Positions 12,963 to 26,739 are shown, numbered from the stretch's first letter. The stretch: 64,000 nucleotides of DNA from Auanema rhodensis (GCA_964057225.1 OZ059894.1:17328476-17392475); one strand, 5' to 3'. Notes: generated by a model not told the origin, from the letters alone. Program-made: numbers and translations.

Positions 12963-13372
12963 ATATAAAATCTAAAAATAAGTATTGTTTTTTTATAATA
13001 TTTTATTTAAATAATTTTTTAATTTCATTTATACATCATTTGTTTGCCAGCAAATTATATCACATGTAAGTATTAATATTATTATTTTTATTATTACTAT
13101 AATTTATATATTAATTATTGATAACGGATAGATTAATTGATGTTTTTTTCATAGAAAAATCATTTTTTCTAAACTTTTACAACCTAATTAGATAATCACT
13201 GAATGAACTTTCTTGTTCTGTTTTTTTTTTGTTTTTTTTTTACTTCTCACGATTCAGTATTATTGTAAAACGCTTTTCTTTGATTTCATGTAGACCTAGT
13301 CTGAGAACTTTTTTCATCTCTTTGTACATTTATTTCTTAATAAAAACATTTTTTTAATCAATACAAGTTTAA
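12963..13372. other. convergent 3' intergenic
   Basis: AT-rich spacer between the ends of the dehydrogenase gene and the convergent immunoglobulin-domain gene. Contains poly(T) and AATAAAAA motifs; no coding exon. Confidence 0.6.
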
Positions 13373-14522
13373 TTACAATGGTAGAAGGTTGGCAGAAGCT
13401 ACTGCTCTTCCGACTTCATTCTCACATAACACAGTAAATTCACCTGAAAAAAAATTATTTATGGCACATAGATAAAAAGATAAAAGAAATTTTTGATGAT
13501 ATACCACCCCCCCCCAACAGATATTTGTAATTGAAAAAAGAGAAAAATTATTCTAACAGTTGAAGAGAGTGATCTTTTCGAACAAACCGTAGTGATGAGG
13601 TTGAACGTATGGAATAGTGAGACGGCAAACATCAGAAGTATCTTCAATGACAACGTCCGTGAAACGGAGTCTGTCTTCATTGAACAACCAACAAACCTAA
13701 AAATTTTTAGAATACTTTGAAATGATCAGCTTATAATGATTAAGAAAACCCACTTTTGGACGAGGACTACCTAATAATACACAATCAAAAACAGCTTTTC
13801 CACCAATATGTGTTCGTACATCCCCAAACACCTAGAAATTTACTAGTGTAAAACAAATCTTATTTACCAAAATTTTTATAAAATTCAGATATTTGTGTTT
13901 TTTCTTCTTATTATTTTACTTTCGAAAACAAGAATAGTTATTATTTGCTTAATGCTTTATCTAAGAAACAGAATTAGTCTGAGAAAATTTGTATAATGTC
14001 AATGTAGCTGCGGCAATAGCCGCCCACAGAGACGGTATGTCAACAAAAAATATTCTCGTCAGCATCTTCTTTTATAAAACAAAAGAGATGAATAAAAGTT
14101 GATCTTAAAATCGCAATGCTTCTACTGTTTTGAGCAAGTTTTATAATATAATCTTTTTCTGTACAAAATTTTTTTTAATGTCATACTAGGTGATTATAAA
14201 TAAAATTTGATTATAACTTTTACCTTCAAAAATTCTGGAGCATAATTCCATGGATTTTGAGCATATTTATTTTTTGGAATCTCATATGATAGTTGATTAA
14301 CTTGCTGAAAATTGGCCAATATATCGAAAATATATATAAATTATCTTCAGCTGTAAGTCTTTTTTGGAAATAAATATAATATTTACTTTCGTCAATGGGC
14401 TTTTCTGAGGTTGTGGTCTTACAAAACCTTCCATGCAATCCACATCTAAAGAGCTATAAGCTCGAGGTGGTGGTTGAGGAGAATACCTTGAATCCATTGG
14501 TATTGGTATTGTGAAAGGAAGC
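13373..14522 (-). CDS. immunoglobulin I-set protein, C-terminal exons
   Basis: Five exons join in phase on the minus strand: about 14522-14390, 14303-14224, 13831-13757, 13695-13584 and 13443-13373 (TAA). The first encodes a Pro/Tyr-rich piece (SRYSPQPPPRAYSSLDVDC). The second ends YAPEFLK, the usual lead-in of a muscle-type I-set domain. The rest form one Ig domain: first-sheet Cys in GGKAVFDCVLLGSPRPK, Trp in VCWLFNEDRL, and second Cys in GEFTVLCENEVGRA, ending LLPL. Such C-terminal I-set domains occur in titin/kettin-class and related cytoskeletal proteins; I cannot name the family. Upstream the first exon begins at an acceptor (14523-14524), so more 5' exons or a trans-spliced start (in-frame ATG near 14495-14497) are needed. 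The inverted-repeat arm begins only about 510 bp further up, so the gene may be cut by the rearrangement. Confidence 0.7.
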
Positions 14523-15034
14523 CTGTAAAAAAATTATTTTTAAAAAATATCATGATGAAGCACAATTTGTTAAATAGATTAATCAATATGATATTTAAAT
14601 GTAATATTACAAGTTTAAAACTTAAAACTTGGGGACATGTAGCGTTCGATCAATTATGCTCATTGTGCCACAGAGAAGCCAGAAGTGAGAAGACGAGAAA
14701 AGAGGAGGAGATTCTGGGAGAGAATAAAGTAGAGAGGAGAACAAACAGTGAAAGCATTGCGTGACTACACCATTTCAATAATCGTTTTGAAGCTTAACAA
14801 AGATACAGAAAGATGTTTATAATATACTTAGCATCAGATTCTTTTCACAGATTACTTTCAACTTGGAGGAATTGTCTCTTAGCATTAGGCTGTTCTATTA
14901 AAATTTTAGGTTTGAATATTGTTCTGAAATACAACCTTTAAGTAGTTCTACATGAATATTTCTTACGATCCTAAGTGTTTTCTTCTCGGAATCGGAGATG
15001 TATTACTCGCTAATGATTGTGTTCGTCATCTTCG
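14523..15034. other. spacer between Ig gene and right arm
   Basis: Contains a purine-rich stretch on the plus strand at about 14680-14760 (CT-rich on the minus strand) that could be a promoter or 5' leader for the Ig-domain gene. No supported exon. Ends at the duplication breakpoint. Confidence 0.5.
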
Positions 15035-18000
15035 AGTTAACGATCTATGATCTTAATCATTTTTCATAATGTTTTTTTATTATTATCACTTGAACAGATG
15101 TCATTGCCAAATTATTTCCTGATATATCTACATGGCTCATTTAAAAATTTTGTTTTCTATTTGCTGATTCATTTCTCATTTTTATAAAAAAAAACTTTTG
15201 AATATGTATTTAATACATTTTATTTTATTTACAATATATATTTTTTTATATAATATCATCAAGTAACAGTTGATGTTGTTGAATTTCTTTTAGAATCAAT
15301 TTCTATTAAAAATGTTTCCATGGGTTCCTATAGTAAAACAAATAAAATATTTGTGTTTGTTGTCTTTAACTTACTTTGACTCCTTTTATGCTTATCTTCC
15401 CACGACTTGTAACTTTGAAACCGCCTCTTCTCAATATTTCTCCCATATCAGTCGTTACCTAACATACAATTCATTACTACTTCTAATTATTTTTAACTTT
15501 ACATGAATTTTCCTTGGCTGTCCATAGGTATCCATTCGACTTGCTATATTCACAGTATTTCCCCATATATCATATTGAGGTTTCTGGGCACCAATAACTC
15601 CAGATACAAGTGATCCCACACTCATTCCTTCAAATATATGAGATAGATGAAAATAATCAAAAACACCAGATTATACCGATTCGGAGCTCGAAGTTTTGGA
15701 AAGAATCCCTATTAAGTTGTTCCAATATTTGAGACATAGCCATAGCAAATTCAATCATAACTGTTGCATTTCGGAAAGCCTTAAGCATAACGATTTCAAA
15801 AATAATTCTCATGATAGAAAACAGTTAAAACTTGCCATGTTGTTTGCTCGACTGCTAGCACTATTCTTGTTATCATCAATATAATCCTAAAGTTTATGAA
15901 ATAAAAAATTTGACTAGGACAAGGCAACATACACAATCATCATAATCATAATCTTGTTCATTCAAACCAGACGCTGCCATATAAGTTGAGCCAACAGTTT
16001 TAATTTTCTCAATTGAAGAAAACTTGGGTTTTGATAATAACTGAAAGAAAATGTACAAAAAAAGAAAATCTATTGAAGTACAACCTTATCAAACTCGCAA
16101 ACAATTTCATTAAGTAATCGTAAACATTCTAGCTTTCTAGATGTATCCCATTGAGACCAAAAATCCTTGAAGTTTGGAATCGATGCAAACATAACACAAA
16201 CATTATCATGTTGACGAGCATATAAGTCCTTAAAGGATGTGTGTTAAAGATGGCAATATTCAAGAAAATCCTCAGCTGAACCTCAATTGGCCGATCTGGA
16301 ACCAAGAATTTCTCAGCTACCGTACTTGGGAGGATATTTTCAATCAAAAGTTTGTTGATATCTTGCATTGTTTCAACATCACGCTCTTCGTTTTGGAAAG
16401 ATACATGACAAGCAGATTCAGCTTTTCGTTCATAATTGGTCTGAAGTTGGAAATGTAAGATTTTCCCTCGAATAGTACTCATGACTCACAATCCAATCCA
16501 AAAATAACAGCAAAGCCAATAAAAACGTCAGATTGATCAATACAGTTGTCAATTGATAGCTGAAACTTTTTGATAAAAATTTTTAGTTTAGATCAAGAGA
16601 TATCAAACTACCTCAAGTACTTCTGGTCAGGTTTTGCTTGGTAAACTGGAAACACTGATAACAGTATAACGAAAAGAAAATAATCAATTGAAAATAGAAT
16701 GCATCGGTATGAATATGGTATACGGTATAATAAAAATACAGAAGTCAAATGTGAAACACAGGCTGAAAGTGAAAAATATTGGAAAATTCTTCTGTATTCA
16801 ATCAAACCTGGGAGGAATACCAAAGATGTGAAGGGCTGTACATTCTCCGATTTTGCAATCGTAATCTGGACGAAGTGAGAAGATTGTTTTGGAAAATTAT
16901 GAAAACTTACATGTGGTCCTATTGTAACAAAGGATGACACCAAGAAAGAAATGCTAGTTATTAGAGCATGAGCATAGGGACAGAAATGATCGAAAAGGCA
17001 CAGAACAAGTAGGAAGAGAAGTGAAAAAAATTGTTGAAGACCTGTGGTTTGTTGGACTTCAGTTCTTAACATGGCATTAGTAATTAATATAAAATCAAGA
17101 TTAAGCATACGGGCAATACAGTCTTGAGATCAGCGAGTTAGACAGAGCTGCAGGTAACGCTAGCAAAAGGAAAAGCATACAATCAGATATGTTGCAAATT
17201 GTAGCTTTGGAACTAAAGTTTACTATTAAGCATTGGTTAATAAAATAAGATTATTATTACCTGAACGGCCATAGCAGATATGGGGAAACCTGTATTCTTG
17301 GATGTCGACAATTAAAAATATTATTAATGCTATAAATTAAAATATATAAGTTAACATAAAGCTTTAAAATGGTCAACTTATTCAAGGAGAAATTGGTCAA
17401 ATTATTTTCTATCAGGGTCATTGATTGAATAGTATTACTGAAATGCGGTCTTCGCGGTGTCTCATCCTGAAAATATTTTTTTTCCTGATTGAAATCATAG
17501 ATCGTAGGTTGTTGTCAACACAGCTGACAACACTTCCTCACTAAGATTGTGCTTGGATCGTGGCTTGTTGAAGACTTTTTTCGCGTGAAGTTCGCAAACG
17601 GCGCATCCGCACCCCAAAACTCAACCATTTTTGAAACCTCGAAAGAAAAAAAAACAATTTTTCAGCAAATAAATCAACGTTTTACCTTTGCTTTCATGCT
17701 TTTTCTTCCTTGCGTCGGTCCCGCAGATGGTGATAAAGTGGACTTTTCATCAGGACTACAGTCGATATTTCTCCTGGAAAACAGCTCACACGAAAATTAA
17801 AAACGCTGTTTGAATGAACCTATTCCTATAGATAGAAGCAGTTCTTTCGATCATTGATGTTTTATCGGGCAAGATATGATATGTTGCTTCTCCATAAGCT
17901 AATACGTGCGGATCATCTGATCTGAATTTGAACGAAAATGATGCAATTGCTCACAGATGAACCTTACTTTGCATCAACAATGCAGTAATCCCCTAGTAGC

Positions 18001-19024
18001 ATATCTTTTGTTGTCTTAGTAATATGCACAGCTCTAAATGTAATATACGTTGTGCTGAGAACAAGAAAATATCTGTCAAACCCAGGAACTCCTGCTGATT
18101 CCATGTGATTCGCCAAAGTCACATCGTCACTCCAGATATCGAATTGCCATTTACGCAATCCTAAGATTCCACATAAAACACTTCCAGTATGAACGCCTAT
18201 TCTCATATTGACATCAACACCTGTTGCTAAACGAATCTGCCTGCAAATATTGCTGTCAGATACATTTGAAAAATAAGAAATTACTTAATAGTTTTAATCA
18301 TTTCGAGCCCCATAACTACACACATATCAGCATGATTTGGTCGGTTAACCGGCATTCCACTTACACAGTAGTAACAATCACCAAGAAACTTAATTCGCAT
18401 ACATTGCAATCTCTGAAACAAGCGTAGTTTTCATCGGAATTTCCTTTAAAGATACTTGAGCATCACGATCGAATTTACTGTACAACTCATTGAGCGTTCG
18501 AACAAGATCTTTGGCAGTTAACTGTGCAGCTAACACAGTGAAATTAACAATATCGGCAAAAAGAATACTTAAATAGATTTATAATAATTCAAAATTATTA
18601 TTAATTCTGTTTACCTGACATTGTCATGCACTTGAACATGTAAATCATGAAACAATTTATGATGTTTGAAATTCATTCGATTTGCACTACTAGATTGTAC
18701 AATTGACTTAGAGACTTTGTCTGCTAAATATGCAGGTATAACTGATAGTAAAAGTTGTTCCTGAAATAACAAAAACATTTGTTAAATAATTTAACTTTTG
18801 AATACTAAGATATATAATATATAAAACTATTTACTTGTCGATCTTTTAAGGTTTCCAGTTCTGTTCTTCTATAGACAGCTTCAGTCAGCTTTAAAGCTAT
18901 ATCTGCTCTATTTCCTGCCTCATTTGCATCAGCGATCATACCAACAAAGCTGATTACCAGGGAATGGAGAAGAAAAGATATGATCTAAATCAGTTCATAA
19001 TTCCAGAATAAAATTATTTATAAA
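15035..19024 (-). repeat. right arm of 3.99-kb inverted duplication
   Basis: Mirror of 29-4018 (position sum 19053). This arm is continuous with the upstream exons of the cyclase gene at 19025-20536, so it is probably the source copy and the left arm the derivative. Confidence 0.95.
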
Positions 19025-20536
19025 AGCTTCCAAGTAATCTCATATACTCTAATTTCTTTTACAATATCCCAATTAATCAATATGCTTGAGAATATTAATC
19101 ATTTTTTAGTAATAGACAAGACAAGTTTAATAAATGACATTTGGAAGGCATTTGCAAGGCATATTCAACTAATTCATAAATCTTACCGAACATAAGAATG
19201 TCGAATCAGTTCTGATTGCTTCCCAATTGAAAAATAGTAAAAGCAAGAAGCTAGAAAATATCCAAGATAATGAGAGAGCCAAGAATAATCTACGATGACG
19301 TGGTAGTATAAAGAATTGAACAACTAAAATAGATAATAATAATATTCATTTTAAATTATATATTTAAACTAATGAATATATTTGCATAAATGATAATTTT
19401 CAACAAATAATGTAGATTGCCAGAAATCAGTTTATATCTTATATGTAAAATCTTTTTTTAAGTTTTGGTTGCGTTCAATATTCAATTTTTTTGAATATTA
19501 GCCAACTAATAAAAATCATCAAATATTTCACTACCTGATGCTATAGCCAAACTTGTATACATTGAACTGTGATCATATTCATGTAAATGAATTCTTTCCT
19601 AAAAATCACAAGACCATAATATCTACAGAACTATCAATTTCAACTCACCTTGCTAACAAATAAAGCGATTGGTAGATGTAATACCCAAACAAATGCAGGA
19701 AATAACATTGAAGTTAATAGTGATAATATGACGAGACCAAAGCCGCCACGCTTAACAATATTATAATTTACCTCAAAATAAATGAAATTTGTTTTTCCTA
19801 ATTAGTAGTAAAAATTACATATATCTGTCTTTTTAAAAATAAAATATGCTCTCAAACTTATAATTCATATTTTTGTTTTAAAAATTAGTTGTAATCTTAT
19901 TAAGTTTATAATTATTACCTGCTCGCGAAATCTGATAGAGAAGCATGCCAATATTAAATATACCACGAAAACTACTGAAAGTGAAAAGCATAGTGGACCC
20001 CAAGCTTTTACCTAAAAATGATTAAGAAAATCAATTTTTTCAAATGTTGAAACATTTTTAGTATTAGTTTTGCTTGATATATGAAAATCTTATGTCATAA
20101 CGATATATTATACTTTGAAGCAAACAAATAAGGACACATATACTTGATACTCGTGTGAAAACTTTCAATGCATCTATGTGTGCAAGCTTTGGCTGTTAAA
20201 CTTGATTTAAAGATTAGAAAATAAATGAAAAACAATTATTTCTTTAACATTTCTCACCGTTTTTTTATTTTCTTTTGAAGATTCGTTGTCTTCCTTGGCA
20301 ATGACAAGAATCTGCAAAAAATATTTTGTTTATTTTACGTTGAAGCTTATACAAAGTGTATCAACCTCGCTAATTTCTGAAAAATAATAAACAACAAACA
20401 GTTGAGCTGCTGCATATATTAACATCCAAAAATGGATTGTATTTAAACGAGCACGATCTAATACTCTCCAGTGTCGTACCAAAACCGAACGAATTTCAGC
20501 TCTTGTGCTGTTGGCACATTCTACGACTGTAGTCAT
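15259..20536 (-). CDS. acy-2: transmembrane adenylyl cyclase, complete copy
   Basis: Class III membrane adenylyl cyclase converting ATP to cAMP, normally driven by G-alpha-s. N-terminal exons specific to this copy (19180-20536) give the first membrane block: about six hydrophobic segments from [19 protein letters not shown] onward. C1 then lies at about 17840-18570 ([31 protein letters not shown]), a second membrane block at about 16480-17110, and C2 at about 15259-16360 ([46 protein letters not shown]). All metal, adenine and transition-state residues I can place are present. Stop TGA at 15261-15259. The ATG at 20536 is the first clear start; an exon at about 20893-20937 (MASSREKAILPNMTK) could lie upstream but does not join in phase. 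The symbol rests on family and on nearby mcp-1 and pcm-1, which I recall as neighbours of acy-2 in C. elegans. Confidence 0.85.
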
Positions 20537-23500
20537 AAGTTACAACTCTTAATATAGATGTATATGTAATTAGAAAATCATTTTAAGAAAATAGAAAGCA
20601 TACATAGACAAATTGAAATTAAAGTAAGTTAAGAATACATAATGGTTAACAAGAGTTAAAATTCAAAAGAAAATACAGAAATATGTGCCTCTTTTCTTGG
20701 TGAATTACGTTTAAAAAAACAAATTGGAACATTAGAGCTTGATAAGTGTTTATCCAACAAAAGCTGTTCGTATCTATGTGAAATGATCACAACTTCAAAC
20801 ATCAATCACTAGAATTCTTAATCAAGGAAACTAGAGAATTCAATAAACACTCATAGAAAACTTTTTTAAGTTGAAATGTTAGGAAATAAAACCTTAGTCA
20901 TATTTGGTAAGATTGCTTTCTCACGACTCGAAGCCATAGTGCTCCGCCTTCGTCTGAAATAGATGAGTTGGCTAAGCTCCGATATATCTTCAATACATAT
21001 GAATAGACATGATGGAAAGCTCAAAAAAATAATAGAGAGAAACAAAAAAAAGTTTATAAACGAATAAGCTGGTGGTGCATCTAGCTGTTTTTTCTAAAAA
21101 AAATGTTTACATTCATCTTTGCTTTTACACAATACAGAAGAGGTTAGAACACATTTAACAAGTTATATATTGAAATAGATTCCATTGTTTAAGTATAAGA
21201 AATACATAATACTAAAGGTTTTGTTTAATATATTAAATGTATAACTTCTAAAGATTCTGCATGATTGGTACATATGAATACGTCAATTGTATTTGAAGTA
21301 GAAAAATAATTATCATCCAGTATAAGGAGTCTAATCTCTGATTTTATTTCTAAAATGTCATCATGCTTCAGCACGTAATAAGCTTCCTAACCTTTAGTTT
21401 TCAAATTGAAATTCCTTCTTTTTTTCGATTTTCTAGCATAATGAAGCAGCATTTCTCTCTACATTGCTTTAGGGGAAATGTTGCATATTCAATTGATGAT
21501 CACTTTGAAATATAAAGTTCGAGGAATTGGGTGAAAAGAAAATTTGAAAAGCAACAACCTAACAAACATATTCATTAAACATTGAAAAAAGAACTTTGTT
21601 TTAAATATAATATATAAAATATGAGAAAAAGGCCAAGGTGAAAAGCAATTATAACGTCTATTCGCATCTGACTTTCTACTATGCCATTTGAAAATCAAGA
21701 GCTGAAATTTGCAAATAAGATGCATGGCAGAGAATAAAAAATAAAAGTTTCTACTCGTTTTTCAACTTAATTGATCTTTTATGAAAGTATGCGATGAATC
21801 TCGTTCTTAGCTTAATTATCAATGGAAGAGAATAACTAAAATATAAAAATAGACGAATAGAAGACATTGGTAGAAAGCTTAATTAAAATTCTACCAAACG
21901 TTTATATGGAAAAGACGTCAAAGCAATAAAATCATAGAACACAACTGATGTTTCCAACTGAGAAGTCATCCTCTAGATTAGACGAGGACAGCTATTGAGT
22001 GATGAGAAGAAAGAGATGAGCCCTAGTCGTAATAGGTCCAGGCACCTTCTATGCCGAAAAAGGATTTAATCAGCTGACTGAATAAATGATCTATGACAAC
22101 GTTTAAGCAATTCTGCTCATTTCAAATCAACGATACAATAATTGTATTGCAAAAGTTGTTGAGGTGAAGTTTATGGTATACACTGAATAGTTAATTTCGT
22201 CCATCAAAAGAAAAGGGACACATGTTCTGAACTTACAAACAAACCAAGATGAGCTAAACTCTATTACTTTCACATCAGATAGCCTGACATTTCGAAAAAA
22301 ACAAATAGCAGTTAATGAAAGCTCTTTAGAAAAAAAAGAAGTTTTGCAAAAAAAACGTAAAGACTCAGATGTTCATACGAATTTTTGAAAATATTAGAAG
22401 AATGATTCCTTGAATCAGACTGAATTTTTTTAGTTAGAAAGAAGTATGTTCACGACGTGTGGTCATTTTTCATATTAGTTGACAATACTTCAATTTCCTA
22501 AGTAAAAGGGAAGTAGAATCAAAGATATTAGAGTGAGCGTGAGTGAGAGAGCATCTAAACAAGAACAAGAAGCAATGCAATAGACAAAATGAAAGTACTA
22601 GTGTTGACAGAGCATGGAAATACAACACAGCACATTGATGCTATCCATCCTGACTCTCTTCTTCTGCTTGAATCCTAATAAGGAAATTACTGCGAGACTC
22701 TATACCTTCTCAATCGAAGCACTCATATTGCTCAAGAAGCTGGCTAGGAAAAAGGAATGGCTCCTAAGTCAATTCGTTATTTGATTAGGTCAAAGCAGTA
22801 ACAGGAACAAGAACGGCTGCCATCGTCATCTTCATCATCATGTACATCATTAGAAAGGAGGAGTTGCCTTACTAACCATGCTAGGTTATCTTCATTTTGA
22901 AAAGCAAGAAATGAAAAATAATGCAAGAAGTTGTTAAGCTTTAAGTTTGTTTTGTTTTCAGATATGAATAAACTTTTGAAGTTCAAATTCTCTAGAGATG
23001 AGTATGGCGACAAATTGGTTGATGGCTGTATGACATGTGAAAAAAACATTTGTTAAGGTTTCTCTGCCAGCAAATAATCAAAGCTGGCAAGGAAATGTAT
23101 TTACAACTGCAGTGAATATGATGAAGTTCTCATATTAGCATAAAGACTTCTGTAAAGGAAACTCGAGGTTAAATTTCACGTAGAGTTTACTTTGTTATAC
23201 TTTCATTTAAGAATCATTGCATTCAATATCAATGTATGAATTGTAACTTCTATTAATATCTTACTTTTTGAATCTTTGTTAGGTTTTCTACTTTAACATA
23301 CTTTTATCTTCTCTCATTTGATCTCAATGAAGGTCTAAAAGTTTATTGGCGATGAAGAACATACATTCGCATAACTTCCTCTTTTAGGGTTTATCCAACT
23401 TCCTGGCCTCGTATGATCCATTATATCCATTTTCATAATTATTTTTGTCATTTATAAGGTTCTGCAACACTGCTTCTGATTTAATATTCTATCTAGCAAC

Positions 23501-24252
23501 ATCATCAGCGCTTTCAAAAATAATTTACTATAGTACACGTCTCATAGCATTCATTCAATACATTATCTGGAAAAAAAGGAAAATTTTGAAGGCGTAGAAT
23601 GAGCGTGTGCCTTTCAGACAGTCATCTCATTCTCAATTTCATTTTTCCTGCAGCTCATAAAATACCAAAAAAAAAGAAAATTTAAGTGCAAGACTTAGAA
23701 ATCAGAGGGAAAAGCATATGATATATACATTTGTACAACTAAAGCTAACTGCATATAAAACATTGATTTTACATCTAAGGACAACGTAATAATAGCAAGT
23801 AGGTTCAGAAACATATATAATGAATATCATATTTTTTATTATGAACTTATTCGGCAGAAAACAGAAAATTTGAAAACAAATTTTTATTCTCAGAAGGCTT
23901 ATTAACTTTCTCAAGCGTTATAACAGATATTAGCTATACTTTGAAACAGAAAGATGACTCCTGTCATTTTCAGCCGTAGGAAGACTTCTGGTAATTCTTT
24001 TTGATTTAAGGCAATTGTTTTTACATTACCCACGATCTGCTGACATTTGAACTAATTTAGATGCTAAACAATTTTTTTTTATAGTAAACCTTGGAAATAA
24101 TACATTTCATTGAAAATAAAAAAAAATAGATTTAAAAAGATCACAAAGTTTTAAAGATCATTGAGAATAGTGACATAATCACATGAACTATATACAAGAA
24201 TACATTAGAATTGAGATTGCAGATACAGTAATATTATTAAGTCAAAAAAAAA
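20537..24252. other. upstream region of the cyclase gene, no supported gene
   Basis: About 3.7 kb of AT-rich sequence. It holds a possible leader exon on the minus strand at about 20893-20953 and a few short frames (for example minus 22777-23049, ending DDEDDDGSRSCSCYC) that lack splice partners. The long 5' flank is plausible regulatory DNA for a neuronally expressed cyclase, but nothing specific is seen. Confidence 0.5.
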
Positions 24253-25193
24253 TTAATTTCTAAAAAACGGAAATAAGGTTGTATAAACAGAAATACACCC
24301 AAGATCAGATTGAGCAAATGTATATCTGAAAAGATAATATCGAATGTTAATATGGGCATAAGTAGTAAAACAATTAGCAATAAATATATTAAATATATAG
24401 TCATAGTATATTAAAGCCAAAAATACTTGTATGAACATGGAAGTTAAAATAGTAATGAAAATGGACACCATAATAGCACAAACTACATTTAAATCGCGGA
24501 GAGTCTGAAGACAGAAAAGAGCATGCAGAAGGAAAACTACTGCAATCAGAGCAGTTATCTGATAACCCGATTCGGAATCATAGATTCCCGAGATCACTGA
24601 AAAAAATGATATTATTAATTCTATTCTTTTATCATGACCACTTATGAAACTATTAATAATCTTAAAGAAAGAACAAACTATATAATCAACTCAATTAATG
24701 TGGTTGCCATAGCAACCTGATAACTAATATAAACTTTGATAGCCATCGTTTCTAAAATTCACAAAAAATCACCTAATATAATACATATCAAAGATATGAC
24801 GAAAGCAAGTAGTAAAACCATGTTAATATGACGCTTCTGATGATACTTTTTAAGTAAAAATCCAGAGACAGTAAACAAAAAAACAGTCAACGGCAGAGGA
24901 AAACTATGCTCCTGTATGAAAGGGCGCACTCCGGGCGTCATATGAAGAATAAAACAGACTAAACATTTAAATTAAAGTTAATACACTAAAAAAATAAGGC
25001 ACAGACCCAAGGAAATCAAAGCGAACTGGGCCCAAAGCAGACTATAAACTCTGCGAAGATAACGCATTCGGAACTTCAACGAGTGCGTTCCTGCTGGTGG
25101 TACACGAGGACTTTTTTCCATAGAATCAGATGAATCATCAGGGCCGATTAGTAACCTCACAGAGTCCAAGCCAGAGCCGAAAACCTTCGCCAT
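24253..25193 (-). CDS. multi-pass membrane protein, divergent TMBIM (Bax inhibitor-1) type
   Basis: Three coding exons: ATG 25193 to about 25008, about 24955-24773, and 24599-24253. After a 40-residue hydrophilic N-terminus comes the segment RMRYLRRVYSLLWAQFALIS, which matches the start of the first helix in TMBIM proteins. About six more hydrophobic segments follow, including ITALIAVVFLLHALFCLQTL and AIMVSIFITILTSMFIQVFL. Family members are ER or Golgi membrane proteins that modulate calcium leak and cell death. Total length is about 237 residues, normal for the family, but the usual Asp-containing C-terminal signature is not recognisable, so the last exon is divergent or its end is mis-predicted (a short intron inside 24253-24437 is possible). 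Head-to-head with the gene at 25551. Confidence 0.6.
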
Positions 25194-25550
25194 GATTATC
25201 TGACTAACTAACAAACAATTGTAAAACTATTTTTTTAAATTGTGAACAAAAGTTACATATGAAGGTATTTTCAACATAATTTTATTAAAATAGAAAAACA
25301 TTTTGAAAATATTTGGGTTTGAGCAAATCACTCATACTATTGATATACGATTGTGCTTGCTGCATAAGCTCGCACGGCATAACCCTATGCGTATAAAGTT
25401 TTACGTACCTCACATTTTTCATTAAACGGTTGTTTTTAATATTCTTTTGTAGCAGTAGACTTCAGCTTTATGTAAATTACCGTTTATATAAAAGTTGAAG
25501 ATATTATTTTAATTACTATACCGTGCGTTTTAATAAATGTGCAACTCAGG
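25194..25550. promoter_or_regulatory. divergent promoter region
   Basis: About 357 bp between the start codons of two divergent genes, AT-rich, presumably carrying both promoters. No individual element is recognised. Confidence 0.5.
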
Positions 25551-26739
25551 ATGTTAGCAGTGCGGGTGGGGTCACAATTGAGATTAGGTTCATGTAGGCT
25601 GGGAAATTTGATTTCGTATCGTTGCAGCAGCAACAGTCCACTTTCTAGGATAAAAGATTTTGTGTTCGCGGTCAGTAATAATAATATTGTCCCTAGAAAT
25701 ACATTTTGTTACGCTATTTCAGACAGATAAGGAAAACTTTCATGAAGATTTTGTAAAGAGAGCTCACGAATGGGATGGTATTGATAGACAACAGTATAAA
25801 CTAATTTATAGAGATATAGGTTGTGCTCAGTACTTTAAATTTTTATTTTGCTTTTATAAAACACATTTTAGGAGCTTCTAGGTCTTTTTTTCTAGTTTCT
25901 ACACTTCTTCCACTTTCATTTTTTGGAGCTTTATACATTATCTGGGATGTTGCAGCCCATAAAAAAAAAGATAGATCGGACACCGTTGTTCGGCTCCAAA
26001 AAGACGCTGAGGATGTAAGTTGAAGTCATTTATCATCGCTCAATTTCTTTGTATCAGCTGGGAGTTCTTATCGCTTTACCAGGGCTCGCTTTAGTTTTGG
26101 TAACTGCTTTAGTTTTACGAGTTCATCGTTGTCGTTTATTGAGGTTGAATAACGAGACTTTCGTAGTTGATAAAAATTCGTTTAGGATTTATCAGAATAG
26201 AAAAGATCTTGACGAATTCATAGCATTAGCTTCCAGAACAATTGTTGGACAGAAACAAGTATATTAATATAATTCTGAATATCAATATCAGTTTTTCTTT
26301 TAAGGTATTATTTGATCGTTCAGCTGCTACGGCATTTTATTATGGCGAAGATCAAGGTGAAATAATGCAAATGGTTTTACATTTTCTTTTTGGTAATATA
26401 CAGGTTAGTTTTTTATGAATAGTATATTTTAATTTTTTCGTTATCTTTCCAATCAAATTTCTACTTATTTCTTATATTTAATAACTTTGTTTGAAAAGCC
26501 TGCATTTGCGGATATGATACCTTTTATAACTCTTTTAGAAGACATTCGTCCTGATTATCATACCACGAAAGTGTGAAAAAATATGCGATGTAAGGTCCCA
26601 TTACTAAAGAGCTCTTTTTTTGCAGATTGAGTCCAAGAAATATATGGTGATGGATGACTGTTTCCGAGCTAACAACTTCCGATCTTATATGCTAAACGAG
26701 ACTAGTGTTCCTCCAAGAATGGGAGGGCAAATCAGCTAA
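25551..26739 (+). CDS. mitochondrial two-helix membrane protein (TMEM186-like?)
   Basis: Seven exons starting at ATG 25551 and ending at TAA 26737-26739 encode about 260 residues. The first 40 residues are rich in Arg and Ser with no acidic residue before the first exon end (LAVRVGSQLRLGSCRLGN), a typical mitochondrial targeting sequence. A motif KLIYRDIGASRSFF precedes a hydrophobic helix (STLLPLSFFGALYIIWDVAA); a second helix is LIALPGLALVLVTALVL. A soluble C-terminal domain follows with a conserved-looking FDRSAATAFYYG. The Tyr-Arg-x-x-x-Ala/Arg-then-two-helices layout resembles TMEM186, a complex I assembly factor, but the match is weak and the family call is inference. Confidence 0.65.

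Noticed and set aside
22560-22726. Possible small minus-strand gene starting MSASIEK and continuing DSSRRRESGWIAS to a hydrophobic end
   Set aside because: Needs a 31-bp intron, shorter than any secure intron in this window, and the opposite strand is equally open.
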